Source of the DNA: Anaerolineae bacterium
Lineage (GTDB): Bacteria; Chloroflexota; Anaerolineae; DRVO01
Assembly (NCBI GenBank): GCA_012719195.1
Contig: JAAYAV010000201.1
Coordinates: 1-32,478 of the forward strand
DNA: 32,478 bases
Reading direction: 5' to 3'
Made by a program: the position numbers and the translations under genes
In this document: positions 18,352-26,741 of the stretch, piece by piece
Numbering within the stretch: the stretch's first letter is position 1
How the letters are laid out: each line of letters begins with the position of its first letter
Notes under the pieces: generated by a model
What the model was told of the DNA's origin: nothing
The model's input: only the letters and a program-made list of their open reading frames with translations
Database searches by the model: none

Positions 18352-19713
18352 ATGCCCGGAAGCATCCTTATCGTTGAAGACGACGTCAGTACCAGGCTCT
18401 TTCTGGCCACGTCGATCCGCCGCGATGGCTATGTGGTTCGCGAGGCCAGCACGGTAGAGGAGGCCCTAGACCAACTCCAGAAGCATCCCATCGACCTAGT
18501 GATTCTCGACCTGGGGCTGCCCGACCGTTCCGGGATGGAGCTGCTTCCGGAGGTCACCGCGTCCGATCCGAATCTGCCCGTAATCGTCCTCACGTCGTCG
18601 CAAGAGCCTGCCGACGCCGTGCTGGCCATGAAGCTTCGCGCCTGCGACTTCCTCATAAAACCCCCGAATCTTGTGTCTCTGAAACAGATCATCGCCCACC
18701 TCCTCAACACCGCTCAGCTGCACGATCACATCGAGGTGCTCAAGTCCAGCCAGGGAGACGCGTCTCAGCCCTTTGTGCTGGGCAAGAGCCGGGCTATGGG
18801 GCAGGTGCTGGAGATGGTCGAGGACGTCGCGCCGCTGCCGACGAGTGTCCTCATTCTGGGCGAGAGCGGAACCGGCAAGGAGCGCATCGCCAGGCTCCTC
18901 CACGACCGGAGCCCTCGGGCCAGGCACCCGTTCATTGCCGTCAACACCGCTGCCATACCCGACAATCTGATGGAGAGCGAGTTCTTCGGCGCCATGCGCG
19001 GTTCATACTCAGGCGCCACCAAGGATCGCAAGGGTATCATCGAGCACACCCACGGCGGGACCCTCTTTCTGGATGAGATCAGCTCCATGAAGCCCGACCT
19101 TCAGGTGAAGCTGCTGCGCGTCCTCGAGGACGGCAAGGTCCGTCGGCTGGGATCGAGCTCCGATATCGAGGTGGACACGCGGATCATCAGCGCCTCCAAC
19201 CAGGACCTACAGGAGATGATCCAGGCGGGCACGTTCCGCGAGGATCTCTACTACCGGCTGGCGGTGGTGGTCATCGAGTTGCCGCCCCTGCGGGAGCGCC
19301 TAGAGGACATCCCCGACCTGACGGCCGCCTATATCGATCACTTCAACCGCGAGCTGAGCCGCTTCGTGGAAGGAGTGACACCGGAAGCGCTATCCTGCCT
19401 GAAGGCCTACTCCTGGCCCGGCAACATCCGGGAGCTCCGCAACGTGATCGAGCGGGCCATGATCAGGGCCAAGGAGGGCGAGATCGGGCTGGAGCACCTG
19501 CCGCGGGAGCTCCAGAGGGTCAGTTTGAGAGCGATCTCGCCGCGGCCCACCGCCAGGGACGATCCCGGACGCCTCGCCCACTCCCTGGTTGACTATGATA
19601 AGCAGCTTATCAGCCAGGCGCTGGTACAGGCCGACGGAGACCGCGAGTATGCCGCCAGGCTACTCGGCATCACCGTCGAGGAGATGGACCGCCGGCTGGC
19701 CGCCTCGAGCTGA
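18352..19713 (+). CDS. NtrC-family sigma54-dependent response regulator (REC-AAA+-Fis-like)
   Basis: ILIVEDDVSTRLFLATSIRRDGY; VILDLGLPDRSG; Walker A GESGTGKERIARLLHDRSP; GSYSGA loop; GGTLFLDEISSM; FREDLYYRLAVVVIELPPLRER; YSWPGNIRELRNVIERAMI. Confidence 0.95.
   Translation: MPGSILIVEDDVSTRLFLATSIRRDGYVVREASTVEEALDQLQKHPIDLVILDLGLPDRSGMELLPEVTASDPNLPVIVLTSSQEPADAVLAMKLRACDFLIKPPNLVSLKQIIAHLLNTAQLHDHIEVLKSSQGDASQPFVLGKSRAMGQVLEMVEDVAPLPTSVLILGESGTGKERIARLLHDRSPRARHPFIAVNTAAIPDNLMESEFFGAMRGSYSGATKDRKGIIEHTHGGTLFLDEISSMKPDLQVKLLRVLEDGKVRRLGSSSDIEVDTRIISASNQDLQEMIQAGTFREDLYYRLAVVVIELPPLRERLEDIPDLTAAYIDHFNRELSRFVEGVTPEALSCLKAYSWPGNIRELRNVIERAMIRAKEGEIGLEHLPRELQRVSLRAISPRPTARDDPGRLAHSLVDYDKQLISQALVQADGDREYAARLLGITVEEMDRRLAASS
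19596..19612. promoter_or_regulatory. Candidate enhancer/UAS: perfect palindrome TGATAAGC-A-GCTTATCA
   Basis: 8-bp perfect arms around one central base, AT-rich within GC-rich coding DNA, ~145 bp upstream of the predicted start from the sigma54 promoter at 19723. Confidence 0.45.
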
Positions 19714-19722
19714 CCCCCACCC

Positions 19723-19738
19723 TGGCATACTAATTGCA
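19723..19738 (+). promoter_or_regulatory. sigma54 (-24/-12) promoter for the receiver/TPR/protease operon (P2)
   Basis: TGGCATACTAATTGCA, GG-N10-GC spacing, directly after the activator gene and before the receiver gene. Confidence 0.82.
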
Positions 19739-19743
19739 GTTAG

Positions 19744-19786
19744 CCCTCGGGTGACGCCGCAAGGCGTCGGCATCTTCGCCCGAGGG
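19744..19786 (+). promoter_or_regulatory. Nested leader stem-loops: outer CCCTCGGG/CCCGAGGG, inner GACGCC-GCAA-GGCGTC (GNRA loop)
   Basis: Perfect 8-bp outer and 6-bp inner inverted repeats; the right arm includes GAGGG, the likely SD for ATG 19799. Confidence 0.6.
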
Positions 19787-19798
19787 TTCGCTTTGCCC

Positions 19799-20179
19799 AT
19801 GGTCCCACAGCGCGTACTCCTGGTTGACGATCAGCCCGCGGCGCTACACTTCCTGCGCAGCGGCCTTCTGCACGCCTGGCCCTCCTGTCAGGTGGACTTG
19901 GCCGGCAACGCGACCCAGGCCGAGCCGCTCATCCGGCGGCACCGCTATGACGCCATGATTACCGACTACCACCTAGGAGACGGCACCGGGCTGGACCTGG
20001 CCCGGCTGGCCCGGCGACGACTGCCGCTGGCTACCATCGTTCTCACTTCGGCTTCGCCGTATGCCCTTGCCGATGCAGAGATCGAGGCGCGCGAGTGCTG
20101 CATCGGTCTGTTGCCGAAGCCCATCGAGTTCAGTCGACTCCTGCAGTCACTGCAGGTAGATCCGGTGGTGGTGCCATGA
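19799..20179 (+). CDS. Stand-alone response-regulator receiver domain protein
   Basis: RVLLVDDQPAALHFLRSGLL; AMITDYHLGDGTGLDLA; IVLTSASPYA; LLPKPIEFSRLLQSL. ATG 19799 follows P2. Confidence 0.87.
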   Translation: MVPQRVLLVDDQPAALHFLRSGLLHAWPSCQVDLAGNATQAEPLIRRHRYDAMITDYHLGDGTGLDLARLARRRLPLATIVLTSASPYALADAEIEARECCIGLLPKPIEFSRLLQSLQVDPVVVP

Positions 20180-20508
20180 CTCTCGCGCTGGACAGTGAAC
20201 TTCTTCGCATCGCCATGGCAGTTGTGCTCTTCCTGCTGGGCGTCGTCGCCCTTATAGCCGGCCTGCGCCTTATCCTTGCCGGCGAGTACCGCGACGGCAT
20301 GAAGGAACTGGTGGCGCAGTCCACCCGGGTCAGCAAGCGTGGCGTCACCGAGCAGAGCGTGGCCCCCATCATCGAGGCCACCTCCCGGCTTATTGACTCC
20401 GTGGCCGGCCTCGTCCGGACGGCCTTCGGCATGGGAGCCTTCCTGTGTCTTCTCGGTGTCGCTCTGTGCACCATCTCTGTTTGGATCATTTGGGTCACGC
20501 TACCGTGA
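20176..20508 (+). CDS. Small membrane protein with two TM segments of unknown function
   Basis: ATGA overlap with the receiver gene; hydrophobic stretches IAMAVVLFLLGVVALIAGLRLIL and GMGAFLCLLGVALCTISVWIIWVTL. Confidence 0.72.
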   Translation: MTLALDSELLRIAMAVVLFLLGVVALIAGLRLILAGEYRDGMKELVAQSTRVSKRGVTEQSVAPIIEATSRLIDSVAGLVRTAFGMGAFLCLLGVALCTISVWIIWVTLP

Positions 20509-20519
20509 TTGGAGGTTCC

Positions 20520-23500
20520 ATGGCCGATGTAAGCGCGGTCCCCGGCGCACTCCCCCTCAACCTGCGGGACCAGCGAACTCAGCACACTACCATCGTCACT
20601 ACCGACCTCGAGATGGCCTCGCTTGGCGGTGAGGGCACGACCCTAGTGCTGACCGGTCGAGCCGGAGACGCCCCGGCGATCCCTCACTGGCTTGCCCGCT
20701 CCAGCAGCATCAACTGCGTCCGTCTCTTGGGCGTGCCTGAGATAGAGAACCTCTCGCCGACTTCCGCGGAGCGGTTGGTCGTCTTCGGTACGCGCGAGGT
20801 GGCAGCGGAGCTGACGAAGCGCCTCGACGGCGCCGTCGCGCTAGTGGTGGAACCGGCGCAGGACGCGCAGGTCGCCGCCGCCATCGCGCGCGCCCTGCCG
20901 AGCGGACTCGCGAACGAGCTCTCGGCTGAGGCCCTGCGCGACCCGGAGCTCTGGAGCGCCCTGCACCTGGAGCAGTTCCTGGGCACAGCCATCCGCCTCA
21001 CGCGTCAGGAAGGCGGGACAGCTTGGCTCTCGCGCGCGGCCCTCGTGACCGAGGCGGCTCTAGCGGTAGGAGTAGGCCAGGATCTCCTGCGACGGCTCGG
21101 CGATCGAGTTCTGCAGGGGACTGGTGCCGTCGGCGGGGAGACGGACGCTTCGTCGATGCGGGCTCTCCTATCGGGGCGGCCCGAACCGTTGGCCGTCCAC
21201 CGGCTCTGGGAGGACTACGCGGTCGCCCAGTCGCTCTTGGCCGAGGCACCCGTCGTCCGTACTCTGGTGGCCAATCTAGTGCCCGCCGGGAGCGGCACCG
21301 TAGTCAGCATGCTCTACGGCCTGGCCGACAGCCGCCTCGAGTGGATCCAAGCGCTGATGGCCGAGGGGCCTCAGGGCGCCGAGATGCTGGCCCGCTGCAT
21401 CGCCTGGCAGGATGACCCCAGCGCTCGCCAAGGTTGCGTGGCGGCCGCAGTCGCCGGCGTGTCCGACGCCACCGCGGTGGCCACGTTGGTGCGCGCCCTG
21501 GACGGACTGGTGGGTGCCGACGTGGTGGCGCCGGCAGTGGAAGCGCTCCGGTCACTCGCCCCCAGCAACCTGGCCGCCGTGCACTACATCCTCGCGGGGA
21601 CGGCCATGGCCGCGCGAGTACTGGAGGCACCCGCACTCGCACTGGGGCTGCCGGGCGCAGACTCCGGCCAAGCGGTCGAGTCCGGCATTGAGGCGGCCCT
21701 GAGCACGGCCGACTCCCTGCGCGCGAATCTGCTGTTCCAGCTCGGTCGGTCGGCGGAGGCCAAGGGAGACTGGCAGGAAGCGGCCACTCGCTACCACGCC
21801 GCCTGGCAGTCTGGCCAGCGACTGTCAGTCTACGCCGGCGCGGCGGCGCGCGCCCTGAGTAGAGCCGGGCGTTACGACGACGCCATCCAGGTGCTGGACT
21901 CCGTTGGAGCCACCCTTCCGTCCGATCCCTCGCTGCTTGTGCAACGCGCCGAAGCCTACCTCGGTCTCGGCTGGGCCGATGAGGCGTTGCAGACGGCCCA
22001 GTCGGCTGTCGCCCTCTGCCCCGATTCCGCCTTCGCCCGTGCCGCTGCCGGTCGCACGCTCCAGGCCGCCAGCCGCCTCTCCGAGGCGGAAGCCGAGTGG
22101 ATGGAGGCCGTGCGACTGCGGCCCGCCGACGCCGACGCCCACCTCGACCTGGGCCACTGTCGCTCGGCACTGGGCGACCAGGTCTTGGCGCGGCTCGACT
22201 TCGAGCGCGCCGTGGACTTGCGGCGCGACCACCGTGAGGCCTGCAAGGCGCTGGCGGCGCTGTTGCTGCGGCAGGGCGACCATGCCGGCGCCATCCACCA
22301 CCTGGAACGTCTGTCGGAACTAGAGCCGGCGGACGCACAGGTGCGGGTGCAGCTCGCTGAGGCTCTCGATGCCTCGCGTCAGAACGAACGCGCCGAAGCC
22401 GCCTGGCAAGAGATTCTCGAGCAGGTGTCCGATGACTGGGATGGCTTGCTGGCCACCGGCGCCGCTCTGCGGCGAGCCGGCCGCTTCGATGACGCCGTCA
22501 AGACCCTGAAGCGCGCCATTGCCACCGACCCCTCTGCCGTTGCAGCCGGGATTGAGCTCGCCCAGAGCCTCGAAGCGGCCGGACGGACGGAGGAAGCCCT
22601 GGAGGAGTACAACGCCGTCGTCCGGCGCTTCCCCCAGGAGCCTCTTGCCCACTATCACCTGGGCCGATGTGCAGCCCGAATGGGACAGGTAGATGAGGCC
22701 ATCGCCTCCCTTCAGGAGGCTATCGAGCGCGACCCGGCCCTGTCCGAGGCGCACTACGAGCTCGGGCAGCTACACGAGCATCGAGGGGCACGGGCCGAGG
22801 CACTGGAGTCATACCGTGCCGCTGCTCTCGGCTCAGGCGGCAACCCCCACTATCACGGTGAAGCGGGGCGCCTCTGCCTTGGCCTGGGCCGGTACGAGGA
22901 GGCCGTCCAGCACCTGCGCCGGGCCACCGCGGGGCCGGCAGCCGACGCCGAGACCTACGCCGCTCTCGGAGACGCCCTCTTCCATCGCGGCGCCGACGAG
23001 CAAGCCATGGCTGCCTACCGAAGCGCGGTCGACGGCGAGCCCACCAACCCGTCCTACCATGGCCGGCTGGCTCAGTCGGCCCTCAGGCTGGGCCGGGTCA
23101 ACCAGGCCCTGCGGGAGGCCGAGGAGGCGGTTCGCTTAGCTCCCGACGATCCCGAGTACTTGGCGCTCAAAGCCCAACTGCTGCTGGACATGGGTCGCTC
23201 CCTGACTGCCACCGAGGTGCTGCGGCGCGCCGTCTCCCTCCCCGGTGGCGACGCCTTCCGGGCCGTGCTGGGCGCCGCCTACCGTCGCTCGGGGAACCTG
23301 GAGGCGGCCGAAGCCGAACTCACGGCCGCCGTCGGGCAGCGCCCCGACGACCCGCTCATCCATGAGGAACTGGGTGCCCTCTATGCCGCCCGCGGCGATG
23401 TCGAAGGCGCCCTGCGCGAGGTGCACCACGCCCTCGAACTGGAGACAGACAGCATCGATGCCCGTGTCCGGTTAGCCACCGCCCTGGCTGACCTGGGCGA

Positions 23501-26500
23501 GGCCGAGGAGAGCTGCGAGACCTTGAGACAGACGGTCGAGGCAGCTCCGGAGAGAGGATCAGCGCACGCCGCCTTCGGCCTGGTGCTGGAGCGCCTGGGC
23601 CGACTCTCCGAGTCCCACGCTTCTCTCGAACGCGCCGCCTCTCTGGATGAGCAGTCGACTGCCACCCTCATCGCCCTGGGACGGGTCTGCCGGAAGCTGG
23701 GCGACCATCAGGGCTCGCTGCAGCATCTCCGCGCGGCGGAGGCCAACTCGGCGGACCATCCCGAGGTGCACCACCAGATGGGGCTGACGCTCACGGCCGT
23801 CGGTCGAGCCCACGACGCCTACCGCCATCTGCATGAGGCTCTACGCTTGACCGGTCCCTCCGGTCCCATCCTCGAATCGCTGGGCCGCGCGCAGCTGGCT
23901 GCCGACGAGGTGGATGCCGCCATCGCCACGCTCGAGAAGAGCATTGGCTGCGACCCCAAGGCCGAAGGCCCCCGCGAGGCGCTTGCCCGCGCCTTCGCCG
24001 CCAAGGGCTGGAACCAGGAAGCGGTGGACCAACTGACGGAGGCGGCCGAGGACCATCCCGCATCGGCGTCCCTCCGGCTGGCACTGGCAGAACTGCTTCG
24101 CGGGCGAAGCCTGCACACCCCGGCGGCCGCCGCGCTACAGCAGGCGGCCCGTCTTGCCGGCCCCGACCCGGAACTGCTGCAGCGTATCGCCGACGCCCTG
24201 ATGAGAAACGGCGAAAGCCACGAAGCCAAGCCGGTGCTCCAGCGCGTCCGGGAACTGGTGCCGGACTCCTGGGCCGCCGGGCTTGCCCTCGTTGACGCCC
24301 ACCTGGCGCTCGGCGAGCACCACGAGGCGAAGGCGCTTCTGGAGGATCTGGTCTCCCGGCGTGAAGCCAGCGCCGAGGCCCACTACCGCCTCTCTCAGCT
24401 TCACCTGCAGGAAGGCGAGCCTCAGCTGGCACTCGAGTCGGCTACCAAGGCGGTAGCCCTCGAACCCGACGACGCCGCCATTCGCGCTCACCGGGCCAAG
24501 GTGCTCGCCAAGTGTGGCGCTGTGTTGCAGGCCCTGCCCGAGGCGCAGCGAGCCGTGGAACTCAGCCAGGACAATCCGGACGCGGTCGCCACCCTTGCCG
24601 CCCTGCTCACGGCGAGCGGCCGCTACCAGGACGCCCTGGGGTGGTATGAGCATGCAACCGAACTCGAACCCGGCGACGCCTCCCTCTGGCGTGAGCGCGG
24701 ACGGCTGGCCCTCAGTCTTGACAACCCGGAGTTGGCGGCGCAGTCACTTCAGCGGGCGGTCGAACTGCGGCCCGACAGCAGTGAGTCGTTCAGTCTGGCC
24801 GCCGAGGCTCTTGATCGAGCCGGCCGGCTTGAATCGGCCATCGACATGGCCCGAAGAGCTCACGACCTTGAGCCGGACTCAGTCGACCTTCGACTGAGGC
24901 TCGGTCGCCTCCTGCGCCGTGGCCGGCGGCTCTCGGAGGCGGCGGAGGTCCTCGAGGCCGGCGGCGACAGCGTCCCTCGGGAGTTCGTCCTCGAGCGGGC
25001 TCGCGTGCTTGCCGCCCGTGGGCGTCACGAGAAAGCCCTTCGCCTGTACCAGCAGACGCTGGAGCGCTCGGCCGACAACCTCGAGACGCTGTTGGAGATG
25101 TCGGAGAGCGCCCTCGCCTGGCAGCAGCAAGCCGAGGCCGAGGCCGAGGCCGGTGTCGCAGTGGCAGCTCCTGAACCGGGAGTGTTGGCGACCCTCCAAC
25201 AACTGATCACCAGGTTCCGGCCCGCCCCTGCCCTGGAGGGCCGCTACCTGGCGGCGAGCGCCGGCCTCATGGCGGCTCTCGGCGCGCATGCCGAAGCGCT
25301 CGACATGTGCCGAGATGCGCTCGAGCACTCTCCGGACGACCCGCAACTCCGCCGCCGCTTGGCCACCCTGCTGATGCAGTCGGGCCGGGTGAAGGAGTCG
25401 CTGCGCGAACTGGTCATCGCCGATAAGGCGCAGCCCGGCGATCCGGAGACGGTCCTCAGCATAGGCCGCCTCCTGCTCGATGTTCGCGAGACGGAACGGG
25501 GCGCGGCGGCTTTGCAGCGCGCTGGCCGCCTCGCCGGCGACGATCCGTTCACCCTGGCGAGGGTGGCGCGGCTCCTCGAGCGGGCGGGCAAGCGCGAGGA
25601 GGCGGTAGCGCCCCTCGAGGCAGCGGTAGCGGCCGACGATCAGCACCCGGAGTGGTGGAACCAGTTGGGCGAACTGCAGCTGGGCCTGCAGCGCTACCAG
25701 TCGGCCCTGGAAGCCTTCCAGCGGGCCTCTCGTCTCGACCCGGACAGCGCCCTCTACCTGCGAAACGCCTCCCGGGCCTACAGCGGCATGCGCCGCTTCC
25801 AGTCGGCCGCTCGTGCCCTGGAGCGGGCCACCGATCTGGCGCCCGAGAACGCCGCCTGGATGGCGGAACTGGCGGAAACCTACCAGTCCGCCGGAGAGAT
25901 TGCCCGCGCCGCGCAGGTATATGAGCTGGCCTGCCGGCTGGAGCCAGCCAACCCGGCCCACTACGTCGGCCTCGGCAACGCCCAGTCGCGCTTGGGGAGG
26001 CTGCAGGATGCCGGCAAGTCGCTCTCTAGCGCTCTAGAGCTCGATCCCGGAGTGGGGAGCGTTCACGCCGCTTTGGGACGGCTGCGCTATCTCGAGGGCC
26101 AGCGCGATGCCGCTATCGCCTCATTCGAGGAGGCCATTCGCGTCGATCCTTCCAGCCACCGTCACCATCAGGAACTCGCCACGCTCCTGTACCTCTCGGG
26201 GGACACGCGTCGCGCGCTGGAGGAGTCGGAAGTGGCGGCCTCGCTCGAGCCCACCGACCCGGAGAACTACGTGGTGATGGCCCAGGCCCACGCCGCCCTC
26301 AACCGCCGGGACGAGGCAGTGCAGGACCTGGAGCAAGCTCTGGCCCTGGACAACACCAACGCCGACGTCCACCACGCCATGGGCGAACTGTGCCGCCAGA
26401 TCGGCTACCACGAGCGGGCTGAGGAGCACTTCCGGCAGGTGATCAGCTTGCGGCCCAAGGACGCTGAGGCCCGGAACCAACTGGGCCAGACCTACGAACA

Positions 26501-26741
26501 CGCCCAGCAGTACGACAAAGCCCTGGCGCAGTATCTACGGGCCATCGAACTGGACTCGGAGGAGCCGGAGTACTACTTCAACGCCGGACGTACCCACAAG
26601 AAGCGTAAGGAGTACTCCGAGGCCCAAGCCATGTTCATGGAGGTCCTGCGCCTGGCCCCGGCCAACACCGAGGCCTACAAGCAACTCGCAGCCGTGAGCG
26701 CCCTCAGCCTGGCGGGTGATGTGCGTGCCATTGCCCGATGA
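20520..26741 (+). CDS. Giant (~2073 aa) tetratricopeptide-repeat solenoid protein with ~400-aa non-TPR N-terminal region
   Basis: ATG 20520 with GGAGGT SD; dozens of ~34-aa TPR repeats (e.g. AHYHLGRCAARMGQVDEAIASLQEAIERDP; VHAALGRLRYLEGQRDAAIASFEEAIRVDP). No signal peptide. Confidence 0.93.
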   Translation: MADVSAVPGALPLNLRDQRTQHTTIVTTDLEMASLGGEGTTLVLTGRAGDAPAIPHWLARSSSINCVRLLGVPEIENLSPTSAERLVVFGTREVAAELTKRLDGAVALVVEPAQDAQVAAAIARALPSGLANELSAEALRDPELWSALHLEQFLGTAIRLTRQEGGTAWLSRAALVTEAALAVGVGQDLLRRLGDRVLQGTGAVGGETDASSMRALLSGRPEPLAVHRLWEDYAVAQSLLAEAPVVRTLVANLVPAGSGTVVSMLYGLADSRLEWIQALMAEGPQGAEMLARCIAWQDDPSARQGCVAAAVAGVSDATAVATLVRALDGLVGADVVAPAVEALRSLAPSNLAAVHYILAGTAMAARVLEAPALALGLPGADSGQAVESGIEAALSTADSLRANLLFQLGRSAEAKGDWQEAATRYHAAWQSGQRLSVYAGAAARALSRAGRYDDAIQVLDSVGATLPSDPSLLVQRAEAYLGLGWADEALQTAQSAVALCPDSAFARAAAGRTLQAASRLSEAEAEWMEAVRLRPADADAHLDLGHCRSALGDQVLARLDFERAVDLRRDHREACKALAALLLRQGDHAGAIHHLERLSELEPADAQVRVQLAEALDASRQNERAEAAWQEILEQVSDDWDGLLATGAALRRAGRFDDAVKTLKRAIATDPSAVAAGIELAQSLEAAGRTEEALEEYNAVVRRFPQEPLAHYHLGRCAARMGQVDEAIASLQEAIERDPALSEAHYELGQLHEHRGARAEALESYRAAALGSGGNPHYHGEAGRLCLGLGRYEEAVQHLRRATAGPAADAETYAALGDALFHRGADEQAMAAYRSAVDGEPTNPSYHGRLAQSALRLGRVNQALREAEEAVRLAPDDPEYLALKAQLLLDMGRSLTATEVLRRAVSLPGGDAFRAVLGAAYRRSGNLEAAEAELTAAVGQRPDDPLIHEELGALYAARGDVEGALREVHHALELETDSIDARVRLATALADLGEAEESCETLRQTVEAAPERGSAHAAFGLVLERLGRLSESHASLERAASLDEQSTATLIALGRVCRKLGDHQGSLQHLRAAEANSADHPEVHHQMGLTLTAVGRAHDAYRHLHEALRLTGPSGPILESLGRAQLAADEVDAAIATLEKSIGCDPKAEGPREALARAFAAKGWNQEAVDQLTEAAEDHPASASLRLALAELLRGRSLHTPAAAALQQAARLAGPDPELLQRIADALMRNGESHEAKPVLQRVRELVPDSWAAGLALVDAHLALGEHHEAKALLEDLVSRREASAEAHYRLSQLHLQEGEPQLALESATKAVALEPDDAAIRAHRAKVLAKCGAVLQALPEAQRAVELSQDNPDAVATLAALLTASGRYQDALGWYEHATELEPGDASLWRERGRLALSLDNPELAAQSLQRAVELRPDSSESFSLAAEALDRAGRLESAIDMARRAHDLEPDSVDLRLRLGRLLRRGRRLSEAAEVLEAGGDSVPREFVLERARVLAARGRHEKALRLYQQTLERSADNLETLLEMSESALAWQQQAEAEAEAGVAVAAPEPGVLATLQQLITRFRPAPALEGRYLAASAGLMAALGAHAEALDMCRDALEHSPDDPQLRRRLATLLMQSGRVKESLRELVIADKAQPGDPETVLSIGRLLLDVRETERGAAALQRAGRLAGDDPFTLARVARLLERAGKREEAVAPLEAAVAADDQHPEWWNQLGELQLGLQRYQSALEAFQRASRLDPDSALYLRNASRAYSGMRRFQSAARALERATDLAPENAAWMAELAETYQSAGEIARAAQVYELACRLEPANPAHYVGLGNAQSRLGRLQDAGKSLSSALELDPGVGSVHAALGRLRYLEGQRDAAIASFEEAIRVDPSSHRHHQELATLLYLSGDTRRALEESEVAASLEPTDPENYVVMAQAHAALNRRDEAVQDLEQALALDNTNADVHHAMGELCRQIGYHERAEEHFRQVISLRPKDAEARNQLGQTYEHAQQYDKALAQYLRAIELDSEEPEYYFNAGRTHKKRKEYSEAQAMFMEVLRLAPANTEAYKQLAAVSALSLAGDVRAIAR

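Noticed and set aside
24879-25961. 360-aa minus-strand ORF opposite the TPR gene (and similar at 21304-22338)
   Set aside because: Antisense to clear TPR repeats; low-complexity, R/G/A-rich translation with no recognisable domain.
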